The notes: generated by a model from the letters alone, not told the origin. A stretch of DNA of 64,000 bases from Thermacetogenium phaeum DSM 12270 (GCF_000305935.1 NC_018870.1:1776001-1840000); one strand, 5' to 3'. Shown: positions 17,072 to 26,017, numbered from the stretch's first letter. Program-made: numbers and translations.

Positions 17072-17731
17072 ATGATGAAAAGACGCTACCTAACGCTAAC
17101 CTTAGCGGCAATGCTTTTGCTCGGCATCATAGCGTCCCCCGCCTGGGCTGCCGCGGGGACAAGATTTTCCGACATCAAAAACCACTGGGCAGCTCCCCAA
17201 ATTAATTCGGTCTGCAGTCAGGGAATCATGAACGGCGTGGGAAACAGCCTGTTCGCCCCAGACCGGGCGATAACAAGGGCAGAGCTGGCCGTCTGCCTCA
17301 ATAACGCCTTCAAGCTGGACACCGGAGACAAAGAATTGGGCGAGGCTCCTTCCCTTGAAGACTACTACGACGATGTCCAACCGGGAAAATGGTTCAGCGA
17401 CGCCGTCCTGTTGTGCGCCATCAACGATATCTTTCCAACCACCAACAGAAGCTTTAACCCGAGCGCACCGGTAACCCGCATTGAGGCCGCCCAGGCGATC
17501 GCAAAATGCTTTACCGCAAAAAAGATACCCGTTACATACATTATGATCTGGCCTATTTATAAAGATCTGACCGATGAGGAAACAAGCAAGATAGTTTTCG
17601 CCAGCAATACCGGGATCATGAAGGGATTCAACGGCTATTTCCGCCCCTACGATCCCATGACGAGGGCAGAAGCCGCCTGCGCCCTCGACCGCACGGTGTC
17701 CATCATCAAAGAATGCGAACTGGCAGAGTAA
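17072..17731 (+). CDS. S-layer homology (SLH) domain protein, copy 1
   Basis: The 219-residue protein has a signal peptide (residues 1-26, cleavage near AWA-AAG) and then consists of three SLH modules: about 31-80 (RFSDIKNHWAAPQINSVC ... RAELAVCLN), about 97-148 (DDVQPGKWFSDAVLL ... RIEAAQAIAK) and about 165-212 (ASNTGIMKGFNGYFRPYDPM ... RAEAACALD). SLH triplets bind pyruvylated secondary wall polymers, so the protein should sit on the cell surface; there is no other domain. GGGAGGT precedes the tandem ATGs. A terminator follows at 17806. Copy 2 at 20112 encodes an identical protein; this copy keeps the original upstream DNA and so probably the native promoter. Confidence 0.93.
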   Translation: MMKRRYLTLTLAAMLLLGIIASPAWAAAGTRFSDIKNHWAAPQINSVCSQGIMNGVGNSLFAPDRAITRAELAVCLNNAFKLDTGDKELGEAPSLEDYYDDVQPGKWFSDAVLLCAINDIFPTTNRSFNPSAPVTRIEAAQAIAKCFTAKKIPVTYIMIWPIYKDLTDEETSKIVFASNTGIMKGFNGYFRPYDPMTRAEAACALDRTVSIIKECELAE

Positions 17732-17805
17732 CACCAGGGAAAGAGAGCGCCGGTGGGATCCGTCTCGGCGCCCCCCACGAACGGTTTTAAAGGGCAGCCA
17801 TCGCA

Positions 17806-17840
17806 AAGCGGGCACTTTCGTGCCCGCTTAAATTTACTTT
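17806..17840 (+). terminator. Terminator after SLH copy 1
   Basis: AAGCGGGCAC and GTGCCCGCTT form a perfect 10-bp stem with loop TTTC, followed by AAATTTACTTT. Being symmetrical it can also end thiN transcription coming from the other side. Confidence 0.85.
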
Positions 17841-17882
17841 AAAGTCAACCGGCCTCTTCTTCAGGGAGCTAAAAACCGCCCC

Positions 17883-18164
17883 TTATTCCGGCAGACTGCG
17901 GTAGTGAAAAACAGCCAGGATGCCGGTAGCGACCCTGATGCAGGGATGCGGCCTGGTGATGACGTTAGAAACCGTATACTGACACCTTCCGTCCAGATCC
18001 GCATCCTGTAAGGGATACCGAAACCCCTCCTCGGTCAACCCGGTCGCCCGGTCACCCAGAACCAGTACGGATACGGTGTCCCCAACACTGCCCGGGACGA
18101 TCAGCTGCCTGTCGACCAGATAGATGGTCAAGTCCGGTGACTCGAAGCGAACCTCGATACCGTC
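17883..18164 (-). pseudogene. thiN 3' fragment (thiamin pyrophosphokinase C-terminus)
   Basis: The last 94 codons of thiN are present here as part of the duplicated block, cut at 18164 by the end of the IS1634 element. There is no start codon of its own in frame with a ribosome site. The complete gene is at 20923-21570. Confidence 0.93.
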
Positions 18165-20074
18165 CTGAGTTTATCAGATGACCCTGCTCAAACCCGCATG
18201 AAACCTGAAAAGTTTTTTTAAAAAGCGCGCATTTTGCCACTACTTTCCCTAATCCTGGAAGTCATCAGCAGCAATCACATTGTTCGGTTGTTTCATGCGC
18301 AGCAGGCGCAGTATCTTTTTGCTCAAATCAGCTCCTTTGGTTTTAATGTAGTAAGCCCTGCCATCAATCTCGACTTTGGCGAAGTTCATGGAATTGATCG
18401 CCTCCCGGATCTTTTCCGGAGAAGCCTTGATTCCGGCATTTTGCAGCCTGAGTTCCAGGGTGCGGGCAAGGAGAAAGGCAAGAAAACAGACCACGAAGTG
18501 CCCTTTGATCCGCATCTCCGTCCAGTGGAAGACCGGCTGCACCTCCAGGGTGGATTTCATGATCCGGAAGGACTCTTCGATCTTCCAGAGGTTGTGGTAG
18601 GCGTCCAGCACCTCTTTCGCACTCAGGTCTTTCTCATTGGTCTGGATGCCGTAGTAGCCGTCGAACTGTTCATCCCGTTTAATGGCTTCTTCATCCAGAA
18701 CCCAGTCGGAGTCGGCGCCGATTTCTTTAAGAAATCTCTTGCCGCCCCGCTTGTTGCTGGATTTGATCCTCGATTTGTCGGCGAGCAGGGTTTTGGCCTT
18801 TTCGATTAACCTTTCCCGGTCTGCCCTGTCTTTCCTGGCTCTTTTTTCGGAATAGGTGACGATCAGGTTCTCTTCCAGGTTGTAAACTTGGCCGTCTTCG
18901 TCTTTAAAGCTGTTGATGTAGTCAATGATTTTGTAGCGTATCCTGTCTTCCGGCTCCGTTGAGTCAGAGGATATGATCTCCTGATAGCCTTCAGGTGAGA
19001 AGATCTCCTTTTGCACGCTTTTCTTCATCCTTTTCAAGCGGGAGGCAAAGATGTAGCTGTAATCTTTGTCCAGGATCTTTTTAAGGTTGAGCTTACCGTT
19101 GATCCCCCGGTCGGCGACGATGATCACCTTGCGGATGTGGAACCTCTCCTTCAGCTTTTCCAGGGCTTTCTCCAGGGTATTGCCGTCAAAGGTGTTCCCC
19201 GGAAAGAGGTCGTAGCCGATGGGTCTGCCTTCACAGTCGAGCAAAAGTCCCATCACTACCTGCACTTCGTTGAACTTGCCGTTTTTGCTGAAGCCGAAGT
19301 CCCGCAGACTGTCAGGCTTAACGCTCTCAAAGGAGAAGGTGGTGACATCGTACAGAACCACGTCCACCTGCATGTTGAAGAGATTGACGTTCTTGTAAAA
19401 GAGCATCTCTTCCAGTCTCTCTTTGTTTTCGCAGAGGATATCCAGGGAGCGGTAGAGGTGGTTTAGGTCTATCTTCGGCATGTTCACGTACCGCTGCTGG
19501 TTGTTGAAGGTGCTCAGCTTGCTCATGGGGTCTAACAGGTGCTGAACGGCCATCAGGAAGCAGGCATCGTTCAGGCTGAACTGGATCTTGGTGCCTGCAG
19601 TAAGGGATGGCAGGAATTTGTGCAAACCGAACTCCTTCCAGATTTTTTGGTAGACGAGGTAACCCCAGTTTAAGATCTCCGCCTCTGATGCGTTGTTCAG
19701 ATCAAGTGTTTGCTTTTGCTTTGCTTTGGAGAGTTCCAGAAGGCGCAGGGCGAGGCGCTGGATGCTGGGATTGTTCTCGAGCAGGTCGAGCCTGCCCAGG
19801 TTGAGCAGGACTTCGTGTTTGGTCCTGCCGTTTTCCCGGTAGGACCTGACCAGCTGTACATATTGGTAATTGTTTGATTTAGTAATCTTCAGGAACATGC
19901 CTGTATTATACCATAATAGCGCATGGATATGCCAGCTTGAACGGTATTTTTATCAAAAAAGTTTGCCACTACACTTTTTGCAAATTTTCATCTCCCCATT
20001 GCCAAAAATGCCGTTGTTAAGCCATTTTTCGTTTTGGAATTCGGCCAAAATCGGGGTCAACTGATAAACTCAGG
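18164..20074 (-). mobile_element. Intact IS1634-family insertion sequence between the duplicated blocks
   Basis: The 1.91-kb element has perfect terminal inverted repeats CCTGAGTTTATCAG at 18164-18177 and 20061-20074, with similarity continuing (ATGACCC / TTGACCC). It contains one intact transposase gene. Instead of a few target bases, its flanks are the end and the start of a 1130-bp duplication, so it marks a rearrangement joint. Confidence 0.92.
18249..19898 (-). CDS. IS1634-family transposase
   Basis: The 549-residue protein has the IS4-superfamily DDE core: first Asp in VVLYDVTTFSFES (about 190), second Asp in IIVADRGINGKLN (about 265), a long charged insertion with ENLIVTYSEKRARKDRA, and the Y-(2)-R-like Glu region HNLWKIEESFRIMKSTLEVQ (about 455). 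N-terminal residues 1-60 are the usual MFLKITKSNNYQYVQLVRSY region. Length is normal and no disruption is seen, so the enzyme is probably active. The gene is antisense to the two SLH genes that flank the element. Confidence 0.93.
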   Translation of the reverse strand: MFLKITKSNNYQYVQLVRSYRENGRTKHEVLLNLGRLDLLENNPSIQRLALRLLELSKAKQKQTLDLNNASEAEILNWGYLVYQKIWKEFGLHKFLPSLTAGTKIQFSLNDACFLMAVQHLLDPMSKLSTFNNQQRYVNMPKIDLNHLYRSLDILCENKERLEEMLFYKNVNLFNMQVDVVLYDVTTFSFESVKPDSLRDFGFSKNGKFNEVQVVMGLLLDCEGRPIGYDLFPGNTFDGNTLEKALEKLKERFHIRKVIIVADRGINGKLNLKKILDKDYSYIFASRLKRMKKSVQKEIFSPEGYQEIISSDSTEPEDRIRYKIIDYINSFKDEDGQVYNLEENLIVTYSEKRARKDRADRERLIEKAKTLLADKSRIKSSNKRGGKRFLKEIGADSDWVLDEEAIKRDEQFDGYYGIQTNEKDLSAKEVLDAYHNLWKIEESFRIMKSTLEVQPVFHWTEMRIKGHFVVCFLAFLLARTLELRLQNAGIKASPEKIREAINSMNFAKVEIDGRAYYIKTKGADLSKKILRLLRMKQPNNVIAADDFQD

Positions 20075-20111
20075 ATAAAATAGACAAAATGAAGGGAGGT
20101 CGAGAAACATC

Positions 20112-20771
20112 ATGATGAAAAGACGCTACCTAACGCTAACCTTAGCGGCAATGCTTTTGCTCGGCATCATAGCGTCCCCCGCCTGGGCTGCCGCGGGGAC
20201 AAGATTTTCCGACATCAAAAACCACTGGGCAGCTCCCCAAATTAATTCGGTCTGCAGTCAGGGAATCATGAACGGCGTGGGAAACAGCCTGTTCGCCCCA
20301 GACCGGGCGATAACAAGGGCAGAGCTGGCCGTCTGCCTCAATAACGCCTTCAAGCTGGACACCGGAGACAAAGAATTGGGCGAGGCTCCTTCCCTTGAAG
20401 ACTACTACGATGATGTCCAACCGGGAAAATGGTTCAGCGACGCCGTCCTGTTGTGCGCCATCAACGATATCTTTCCAACCACCAACAGAAGCTTTAACCC
20501 GAGCGCACCGGTAACCCGCATTGAGGCCGCCCAGGCGATCGCAAAATGCTTTACCGCAAAAAAGATACCCGTTACATACATTATGATCTGGCCTATTTAT
20601 AAAGATCTGACCGATGAGGAAACAAGCAAGATAGTTTTCGCCAGCAATACCGGGATCATGAAGGGATTCAACGGCTATTTCCGCCCCTACGATCCCATGA
20701 CGAGGGCAGAAGCCGCCTGCGCCCTCGACCGCACGGTGTCCATCATCAAAGAATGCGAACTGGCAGAGTAA
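20112..20771 (+). CDS. S-layer homology (SLH) domain protein, copy 2
   Basis: The protein is identical in all 219 residues to copy 1 (signal peptide plus three SLH modules); one silent difference is at 20411. The duplicated block begins only about 35 bases before the start codon, so it retains the ribosome site but not the native promoter. Expression would need a promoter reading out of the IS1634 element or none at all. It is otherwise a full, intact gene with its own terminator. Confidence 0.92.
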   Translation: MMKRRYLTLTLAAMLLLGIIASPAWAAAGTRFSDIKNHWAAPQINSVCSQGIMNGVGNSLFAPDRAITRAELAVCLNNAFKLDTGDKELGEAPSLEDYYDDVQPGKWFSDAVLLCAINDIFPTTNRSFNPSAPVTRIEAAQAIAKCFTAKKIPVTYIMIWPIYKDLTDEETSKIVFASNTGIMKGFNGYFRPYDPMTRAEAACALDRTVSIIKECELAE

Positions 20772-20845
20772 CACCAGGGAAAGAGAGCGCCGGTGGGATC
20801 CGTCTCGGCGCCCCCCACGAACGGCTTTAAAGGGCAGCCATCGCA

Positions 20846-20880
20846 AAGCGGGCACTTTCGTGCCCGCTTAAATTTACTTT
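20846..20880 (+). terminator. Terminator after SLH copy 2
   Basis: Same 10-bp stem AAGCGGGCAC/GTGCCCGCTT as in copy 1. It lies between convergent SLH copy 2 and thiN and probably serves as the end of the whole thiamin operon too. Confidence 0.8.
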
Positions 20881-20922
20881 AAAGTCAACCGGCCTCTTCT
20901 TCAGGGAGCTAAAAACCGCCCC

Positions 20923-21570
20923 TTATTCCGGCAGACTGCGGTAGTGAAAAACAGCCAGGATGCCGGTAGCGACCCTGATGCAGGGATGCGGCCTGGTGAT
21001 GACGTTAGAAACCGTATACTGACACCTTCCGTCCAGATCCGCATCCTGTAAGGGATACCGAAACCCCTCCTCGGTCAACCCGGTCGCCCGGTCACCCAGA
21101 ACCAGTACGGATACGGTGTCCCCAACACTGCCCGGGACGATCAGCTGCCTGTCGACCAGATAGATGGTCAAATCCGGTGACTCGAAGCGAACCTCGATAC
21201 CGTCTTCTACAAACCTCGAAGCATTGAAGAGGTTGCAAAGGGTGTGGTCGAGGCGGGAGCCGGTTCCGCCCCAGACCGCCACCTCCCGGGCGCCCTCCCT
21301 CCGGGCAAGCTCCAGGGCCAGGTGGGTGTCGGTAAAATCCTTGTCCGGCGGGTGGATTTCCAACCTGACACCTGCCCCTTCTAATTGAGAGCGGTCCTCC
21401 TCCCGGATGGAATCCAGATCCCCTACGATCCAGTCCGGGACAATGCCCAGCATCCGGGCAACACCCGCCCCTCCGTCGGCACAGACAACCCGGTCGAACA
21501 ACCGCAGGCGATCTCGATACCAGGCGAGGTCGCCGTATTCCCCATTGGCCATGATCAGAAACCTCATCAT
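20923..21570 (-). CDS. thiN: Thiamin pyrophosphokinase
   Basis: ThiN transfers pyrophosphate from ATP to thiamin, giving TPP in one step during salvage. The 215-residue protein shows the family motifs VVCADGGAGVARMLGI, DWIVGDLDSIREEDR, the Asp cluster HPPDKDFTDTHLALELA and the second-domain GGTGSRLDHTLCNLF. The tandem ATGs at 21570 and 21567 directly follow GGGGGAGGGTGG. It is the last gene of the TPP-riboswitch operon, just after the HAD phosphatase. Its 3' end is inside the 1130-bp duplication; this copy is complete. Confidence 0.95.
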   Translation of the reverse strand: MMRFLIMANGEYGDLAWYRDRLRLFDRVVCADGGAGVARMLGIVPDWIVGDLDSIREEDRSQLEGAGVRLEIHPPDKDFTDTHLALELARREGAREVAVWGGTGSRLDHTLCNLFNASRFVEDGIEVRFESPDLTIYLVDRQLIVPGSVGDTVSVLVLGDRATGLTEEGFRYPLQDADLDGRCQYTVSNVITRPHPCIRVATGILAVFHYRSLPE

Positions 21571-21640
21571 CCACCCTCCCCCGTACTTACCAGACAAATG
21601 ATATGAAGTAGAAAAAGGAACTAGAGCTTTCTTAGCCTGT

Positions 21641-22282
21641 TCAACCGCAGGATTCCATCCTCTTCACCGCTTCAATTATATCCCCGAAACTATCGAAAGG
21701 AAGCGCAGGGATACCCTTCTCCCGGCAGAACCTGTACAGCTTTTCCTTGGCAAACACCAGGTCGGCATGAGCGGCAGGGCAGGTATCGGAAGAACCGTCT
21801 CCGATATATACTACCTGCTCCCCGGCCTCTTTCAGCTTCTCCATCAATTTTTTCTTGCAAGTCCCGCAGTTTCCGCACTCCGGGTTGAGATAAGGGCACC
21901 TGATTTGAAATCCGTTATCGTAGATCAGCTTATTGGCAAAATACGGCACATCGATCCCGTATCTTCTGAAGATAGTATCAATGTTGAAAGCGTAACCGTC
22001 GCTCAAAACATAAACCCGGTAGCCTCTCTCCCGACAGAAGTTCAGGAAATCCTTAAAAGTGCCGTCGATCTCAATGCCCTCCACCAGCCTCCTGATATCG
22101 CCAAGATCGGCCCTGAAAAGCTGAAAAGTCCTGTTGGCACACTCCTCGGTGGAAAGTTCTTTCCTTTCCCACATTTCGTTAATTTCCTGCCAGCCGTCGG
22201 CGGCAAAGGCCTCCACCATCGCCTCACATGTGTCTTTCCTGGTGATGGTGCCGTCGAAGTCCGTGAAAAATACCCGTTTCAT
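21641..22282 (-). CDS. HAD-family phosphatase, MtnX-like (COG4359 type)
   Basis: The 213-residue protein starts with the HAD catalytic motif FTDFDGTITRKDTC (nucleophile Asp 8), has motif II YVLSDGYAFNID and motif III/IV Lys ... VYIGDGSSDTCPA, plus a four-Cys insert CPYLNPECGNCGTCKKK that could bind a metal. MtnX-type enzymes dephosphorylate a methionine-salvage intermediate, but here the gene sits between thiE and thiN in the thiamin operon, overlapping thiE by 4 bases. A phosphatase acting on thiamin phosphate or an HMP phosphate would fit: thiamin phosphate to thiamin, then ThiN to TPP. Substrate is inferred only from position. Confidence 0.85.
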   Translation of the reverse strand: MKRVFFTDFDGTITRKDTCEAMVEAFAADGWQEINEMWERKELSTEECANRTFQLFRADLGDIRRLVEGIEIDGTFKDFLNFCRERGYRVYVLSDGYAFNIDTIFRRYGIDVPYFANKLIYDNGFQIRCPYLNPECGNCGTCKKKLMEKLKEAGEQVVYIGDGSSDTCPAAHADLVFAKEKLYRFCREKGIPALPFDSFGDIIEAVKRMESCG

Positions 22283-22917
22283 TGCCGCCTCCAGGCATTG
22301 CGGAGTTCCCAGGCCGCCCTCTCGATATCCCGGCTCCCCAGGATGGCAGAAATGACAGAGATCCCGTCGACCCCCGTCTCTTTAACCGCTTCTATATTAT
22401 GTAAACCAATCCCGCCGATCCCGACAACCGGGATGGAAACGGTGTCCTTGATCCTGCGCAGTCCTTCCACCCCGATGGGAGGAGTGGCCACCTCCTTGCT
22501 TCCCGTCGGGTAGACGTTCCCCGCTCCCAGGTAATCGGCGCCTGCCCTTTCCGCCTGCAGCGCCTCCTCCTCATTAGAGACAGAACACCCCAGGATCTTT
22601 CCCGGCCCCAGCAGTCGCCTGGCAATTTCCACCGGGAGATCCTCCTGACCCACGTGCAGGCCGTCGGCATCCACCGCCAGGGCAATATCCAGCCTGTCGT
22701 TGATGATCAGCGGAATTCGATGGCGATCGGCAAGCATCTTCATCCGGACGGCGAGCTCATAGAATTCCCGGGAGGAGGCCTCCTTCTCCCGAAGCTGGAG
22801 CAGAGTAATGCCCCCTTTGATAGCTGCTTCAACGGCCTCAAAAAGATCTCGCCCGTTGAGGATCCCCCGATCCGTTACCAGATACAAGGTGTAATCTACA
22901 CGAGCCGGATTCTGCAT
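22279..22917 (-). CDS. thiE: Thiamin-phosphate synthase, copy near thiM
   Basis: ThiE couples HMP-PP with thiazole phosphate to give thiamin phosphate. The 212-residue TIM barrel has LYLVTDRGI, the pyrophosphate-binding LLQLREKEASSREF, the Asp-rich IPLIINDRLDIALAVDADG, HVGQEDLP, and the phosphate loop YPTGSKEVATPPIGVEGL ... VVGIGGIG. All positions expected for catalysis are present. It overlaps thiM by 22 bases and the phosphatase gene by 4. A second, divergent thiE is at 27308 in the same operon. Confidence 0.94.
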   Translation of the reverse strand: MQNPARVDYTLYLVTDRGILNGRDLFEAVEAAIKGGITLLQLREKEASSREFYELAVRMKMLADRHRIPLIINDRLDIALAVDADGLHVGQEDLPVEIARRLLGPGKILGCSVSNEEEALQAERAGADYLGAGNVYPTGSKEVATPPIGVEGLRRIKDTVSIPVVGIGGIGLHNIEAVKETGVDGISVISAILGSRDIERAAWELRNAWRRQ

Positions 22918-23699
22918 CTTTTTGCCACCTCCTCCCCCGTCAGAGCATAAACAGCATCAAAAAGCCGCACTCTGAAGGTGCCGGGAGTAGTTGGCCCGGC
23001 AAGCTCAGCCGCCATTTCACCGGCGACTCCCATCGCCGCCATCGCCGCCGTACTGGCAGCGAAGAGATCGCTCTCAACAGCTGCGGCAGCTGCTACAAGC
23101 GCACCCGCCATACATCCTGATCCCGTGATCGCACCAAAGAGAGGGGTACCGTTGTCCACCAGGCAGGTGCGCCTGCCATCGGTCACCACATCGGTTTTGC
23201 CGGTAGCCACCACCACAGTGTTCAAACGCTCCGCCAGGGTTCGGCAGGCTTCAGGTAAGTCCTCACCCTCATCCACCGAATCCATACCTCTCATCTTCCC
23301 CGAATACCCCGCAAGGGATTTGATCTCCCCCGTGTTCCCCTTGATCACCGCAATCCTGGAGCATTCAAGCAGCCGGTCGATGACATCCATCTTCCTGGAG
23401 ATCGCTCCACAGGCCACCGGATCGAGCACAACCGGCTTCCCCAGCTCCGTCGCCCTGCGGGCTGCAGCTATAGCTGCCTCCTTCTGCTCCCCGGTCAGCG
23501 TCCCAAGGTTGATGTAGAGCGCCGAGATTGCAGCCGCAAACTCCTCAACCTCTCCCCGCACCTCCACCATTGCTGGTGAAGCGCCGAAACAGATAAGGAT
23601 GTTAGCAACATCGTTGACTGTAACATAGTTGGTTATGCACTGGACAAGAGGCGTGCTTTCCCTCACCCTTTTCATGACCTCTGCAATTTTGTCGACCAT
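22896..23699 (-). CDS. thiM: Hydroxyethylthiazole kinase
   Basis: ThiM phosphorylates salvaged 4-methyl-5-hydroxyethylthiazole. The 267-residue protein shows LVQCITNYVTVNDVANILI near the N-terminus, VVLDPVACGA, IKGNTGEIKSLAG and the catalytic loop GAITGSGCMAGALVAAA with the base Cys/Asp region near residue 194. Length is typical. It overlaps cytX and thiE, so translation is probably coupled. Together with cytX and thiD it forms the salvage part of the operon. Confidence 0.95.
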   Translation of the reverse strand: MVDKIAEVMKRVRESTPLVQCITNYVTVNDVANILICFGASPAMVEVRGEVEEFAAAISALYINLGTLTGEQKEAAIAAARRATELGKPVVLDPVACGAISRKMDVIDRLLECSRIAVIKGNTGEIKSLAGYSGKMRGMDSVDEGEDLPEACRTLAERLNTVVVATGKTDVVTDGRRTCLVDNGTPLFGAITGSGCMAGALVAAAAAVESDLFAASTAAMAAMGVAGEMAAELAGPTTPGTFRVRLFDAVYALTGEEVAKRCRIRLV

Positions 23700-24898
23700 G
23701 TCTCTCTTCCTTTCACAATAAAGTTGTGCTTCACAAACCGGAAGAACAGATAAGAAGTTGCCGTGGCGAGCATAGAGGGTATGGTTGAGCCGATCATCAG
23801 GTCAGATCTGACCACGGCATAGTAAACAACAACACCCACTGCCGCCGCAAGCAAACCCTCGATATTGAAGAGATCGTCTGCCCTGTCTTCTCTGAACAGG
23901 AAGTAGTCCATGATCACAACCGAAAAGGTGGGAGCAAAGAGCGAACCGATCATGTACAGAAAGTTCTGGTACTGCTCCATCGGGAAGAAGAGGGCGAGCA
24001 GCGTTCCCAGCCCGGAGAAAATCAGGATCAGGTTTTTCCTGGCGATCCTGGAGGTGAGATTCAGTGTGGACATCACAGCAGAATATACATCCAGGAAGGT
24101 CGTGGTAACAGTCGACAGAACCACTATCAGCAGGGCAGAGATCCCGAGATTGAGCTTCATCAGAACAGCGATAGGGTCTGGGGTGCCGGCATAGACCGCC
24201 GACAACAGCCCCGTTATGTACATAAATGAACTGCCCACAAAGTAACCTAAAAAGCTCCCCCAAAAGCTGCCCTTGGCGCTGCGCCCAGACATAGTATAGT
24301 CGGAGATCAACGGCACCCATGAGAGGGGCATGATGACGCTCAACTCCAGGGCGGTTCCGAAGGAGATACTCCCCGCGACCCTGTGCGCCCCTTCACCAGG
24401 GAGGATCGCATTCAACATGACGAGACACAACATCAGCAGGAGGATCACTGCAACATTATTTACCAAGTTGATCCCGCGGTCAATGTATAATGCCCAGACG
24501 GCAACAAGGATGCCGGTGACGATAACCAGCACGGCAAAGTTCTGAAAACCGAATAGCCGTCCGGTGATCGTCTGCAGCGAGCGGGCGCATTGAATAAGCA
24601 TAATCGCCGTCCAACCCACCAGCTGGATGATGTTGAAGATGGAAATGAGATAAGAGCCGTACCTCCCGAGGGAGAGCCTGCTGGAAATCAGAGAGGGGCT
24701 CCTCCTCCCAAATCCGATCATCCCTACAGCTGCCAAGATCAGGGTCCCGATCAGGTGCCCAATCAGGATGGCTGCAATTCCCTTTTTAATTCCAAGAGGA
24801 GCGATCAGGCTACCTGTCATGATCTCCGCTAGAGAGACGGCGGCTCCAAACCAGAGGGCGAAAAAGCTGAATCCTCCAATCCTTCTTGCTTCATCCAT
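23672..24898 (-). CDS. cytX: CytX-type hydroxymethylpyrimidine permease (NCS1 family)
   Basis: The 408-residue protein has about 11-12 hydrophobic segments and begins with the NCS1 signature region FFALWFGAAVSLAEIMTGSL; a central MPLSWVPLISDYTMSGRSAKG matches the loop of cytosine/HMP permeases. CytX proteins are TPP-riboswitch-controlled and are predicted to import HMP or related thiamin precursors across the cell membrane. Here the gene lies between thiD and thiM inside such an operon, overlapping thiD by 8 and thiM by 28 bases, which supports that substrate over cytosine. Confidence 0.92.
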   Translation of the reverse strand: MDEARRIGGFSFFALWFGAAVSLAEIMTGSLIAPLGIKKGIAAILIGHLIGTLILAAVGMIGFGRRSPSLISSRLSLGRYGSYLISIFNIIQLVGWTAIMLIQCARSLQTITGRLFGFQNFAVLVIVTGILVAVWALYIDRGINLVNNVAVILLLMLCLVMLNAILPGEGAHRVAGSISFGTALELSVIMPLSWVPLISDYTMSGRSAKGSFWGSFLGYFVGSSFMYITGLLSAVYAGTPDPIAVLMKLNLGISALLIVVLSTVTTTFLDVYSAVMSTLNLTSRIARKNLILIFSGLGTLLALFFPMEQYQNFLYMIGSLFAPTFSVVIMDYFLFREDRADDLFNIEGLLAAAVGVVVYYAVVRSDLMIGSTIPSMLATATSYLFFRFVKHNFIVKGRETWSTKLQRS

Positions 24899-25703
24899 GA
24901 GAGCTCCCCTCCCTGCGGTAGAGATAAAAGTGATCGGTAGGACCCACTCCTCTGCCGAGGCTGAAGGAGTGTTCGATGGCGCCGGTAATGTACTCCTTGG
25001 CGCGCCTCACCGCCTCCGACACCGGGTGGCCGTCGGCCAGGTAGGCGGCTATGGCCGAGGAAAAGGTGCAGCCGGTGCCGTGGGTGTTTTTGGTCTCTAT
25101 TCTTCTTCCGCGAAGGTGCCTGAAACACTCACCGTCATACAGCACGTCGACGGCCTCACCGGTAAGATGCCCTCCCTTGACGACTACGTTTTTTGCCCCG
25201 AGCTCATGAATTCTGACGGCAGCCTCCTCCATCTGGCTCAAATTTTCGATCTTCATACCGGTGATCACCCCGGCCTCAAACAGGTTCGGGGTAACCACCT
25301 CCGCAATGGGGAACAGCACCTTCACCAGCTCTTCACGGGACTCCGGCCTGAGCAGGTGACAGCCGCTCTTGGAAACCATGACGGGGTCGACCACAATATG
25401 CCGCGCCCGGTGCGCCCGCAACCTCTCCCCGATGACATCGATTATCTCCGCGCTGGAAACCATTCCGATCTTTACCGCATCGATCTTGATGTCTTTAAAG
25501 AGGCAGTCGATCTGGTCCCTGATGATCTCCGCATCCAGCTCTCTCACGCTCACTACCCCTGTTGTGTTCTGGGCGGTTACAGCGGTGATCACGCTCATAC
25601 CGTAAACGCCTAAAGCGGCGAAGGTCTTCAGGTCGGCCTGGATTCCCGCCCCTCCGCAGGAATCGGATCCGGCAATGGTCAGTGCTACTTTCATTGCGCT
25701 CAT
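24891..25703 (-). CDS. thiD: HMP/HMP-phosphate kinase
   Basis: ThiD phosphorylates hydroxymethylpyrimidine twice to HMP-PP. The 270-residue ribokinase-fold protein has the family N-terminus [68 protein letters not shown] and the catalytic [19 protein letters not shown]. It is a stand-alone form, not fused to ThiE or ThiN. It overlaps the thiamin-binding-protein gene by 4 bases upstream and cytX by 8 downstream. Confidence 0.96.
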   Translation of the reverse strand: MSAMKVALTIAGSDSCGGAGIQADLKTFAALGVYGMSVITAVTAQNTTGVVSVRELDAEIIRDQIDCLFKDIKIDAVKIGMVSSAEIIDVIGERLRAHRARHIVVDPVMVSKSGCHLLRPESREELVKVLFPIAEVVTPNLFEAGVITGMKIENLSQMEEAAVRIHELGAKNVVVKGGHLTGEAVDVLYDGECFRHLRGRRIETKNTHGTGCTFSSAIAAYLADGHPVSEAVRRAKEYITGAIEHSFSLGRGVGPTDHFYLYRREGSSHG

Positions 25704-26017
25704 TTCTCCATCCCTTCCCTGTATTTTCCTATCTTCTCCTCTATGGTCACTCCACCGGCTTTGCAGTCGATCTTCACTACCGACAGCACCCGACCGGCTC
25801 CGTGCCGCAGGCAGAGCTTCTGCGCCTCTTCCACTATCTCCAGCAGCCGGTGCAGTTCCCCCTCCATGGTGGTCTCCATGGGCCCCACAACGTATTTCAC
25901 CCCGGATTTCCGAATCAGCTCGATCACCCGGTCCACCATGGGGTAGAGATCCTCTTCGGGAACACCGGGTATCACCTGGAGGCTGACGTTGCAGAGGAGT
26001 ACCTTATCTCCCGCCAC
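25700..26017 (-). CDS. MTH1187/YkoF-type thiamin-binding protein
   Basis: The 105-residue protein matches the MTH1187 family (formerly DUF77): [45 protein letters not shown], and [14 protein letters not shown]. These small ferredoxin-fold proteins bind thiamin or its precursors and occur in thiamin gene clusters; the precise job (storage, delivery, or flux control) is not settled. The GTG start at 26017 lies within the end of thiC, and the stop overlaps thiD, fixing it firmly in the operon. Confidence 0.88.
   Translation of the reverse strand: MAGDKVLLCNVSLQVIPGVPEEDLYPMVDRVIELIRKSGVKYVVGPMETTMEGELHRLLEIVEEAQKLCLRHGAGRVLSVVKIDCKAGGVTIEEKIGKYREGMEK

Larger units (their letters stand above)
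17035..18164. repeat. Copy 1 of a 1130-bp direct duplication
   Basis: Bases 17035-18164 recur at 20075-21204 with three differences that I could see (near 17371, 17786 and 18132). The block starts just before the ribosome site of the SLH gene and ends inside thiN. An IS1634-family element fills the space between the two copies exactly. Confidence 0.95.
20075..21204. repeat. Copy 2 of the 1130-bp direct duplication
   Basis: Same block as 17035-18164. Here it continues into the intact remainder of thiN, so copy 2 keeps the original right-hand flank while copy 1 keeps the original left-hand flank. Confidence 0.95.
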
